Of a stretch of 64,000 bases of DNA, positions 63,904 to 64,000 are shown piece by piece. The position numbers and the translations under genes are program-made. Position 1 is the stretch's first letter, and each line of letters begins with the position of its first letter. The stretch is from NCBI GenBank assembly GCA_023078555.1, contig CM041196.1, positions 4,092,001 through 4,156,000 of the forward strand, given 5' to 3'. Below the pieces are notes generated by a model. The model saw only the letters and a program-made list of their open reading frames with translations. It ran no database searches and had not been told where the DNA came from. The stretch is from Ulva prolifera. Its lineage: Eukaryota > Chlorophyta > Ulvophyceae > Ulvales > Ulvaceae.

Positions 63904-64000
63904 CTACGCAAACCCCTTGAGCAGGGCGTCATGATCCCGCTCATGCGCAGCGCTGCGGCAGAGCTGCAGCCAGTCCACGATCGGTGTGCCGTAGCGCAGC
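63904..64000 (-). CDS. C-terminal end of an unrecognised gene running off the window
   Basis: The minus strand reads LRYGTPIVDWLQLCRSAAHE, then RDHDALLKGFA and a TAG stop at 63,904-63,906. It resembles the last residues of the gene at 46,089-48,530 (DWLQLC, spaced charged residues, a final G-[FL]). The two may be paralogues. Confidence 0.5.
   Translation of the reverse strand, partial: LRYGTPIVDWLQLCRSAAHERDHDALLKGFA

Overview
This window is nuclear DNA from an intron-rich eukaryote. Coding exons are GC-rich and carry GT-AG introns. Two ordinary host genes can be named in the first 9 kb: an aldo-keto reductase on + and the spliceosomal ubiquitin ligase PRP19 on -. Alanine/glycine-rich proteins, plant-type Tnp2 transposase features and a Copia element suggest a unicellular green alga or similar protist. 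That placement is inference from style; no rRNA, plastid or clear tRNA marker is present.

Layout. 0.6-1.3 kb: short retroposons. 2.1-3.9 kb: aldo-keto reductase. 4.5-8.4 kb: PRP19. 8.5-13.9 kb: no convincing gene, but a cluster of perfect palindromes, a hammerhead-like ribozyme motif and a LINE fragment. 13,935-38,597: one 24.7-kb CACTA (En/Spm) DNA transposon with 19-bp perfect terminal inverted repeats and a 3-bp TAC target duplication. It carries a Tnp2-like transposase, a Ulp1-type cysteine protease with all catalytic residues, and at least four unrecognised genes. A very young 6.85-kb Ty1/Copia element (identical 394-bp LTRs, GCGGA target duplication, intact 1930-residue polyprotein) sits inside one of these genes.

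38.7-44.4 kb: a head-to-tail train of six copies of a non-LTR retrotransposon with a restriction-like endonuclease. One copy is full length (1186-residue ORF); the others are 5'-truncated. Each newer copy is joined to the CATAC tail of the previous one. 46.1-48.5 kb: an unrecognised alanine-rich minus-strand gene whose C-terminus resembles one running off the right edge of the window (63.9-64 kb). 49-58.9 kb: a mosaic of SINE-like retroposons, a large inverted repeat, a bZIP transcription-factor exon set on - and an unrecognised multi-exon gene on +. 59.1-60.5 kb: the decayed C-terminal half of a second type of restriction-like-endonuclease retroelement. 60.5-64 kb: mostly repeats.

The window is dominated by mobile DNA at several levels: Copia within CACTA, LINE within LINE, and two short retroposon families. 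One of the two shares its 3' tail with the LINE, which suggests a LINE/SINE partnership. Exon borders are read by eye from splice motifs and frame; treat them as approximate.
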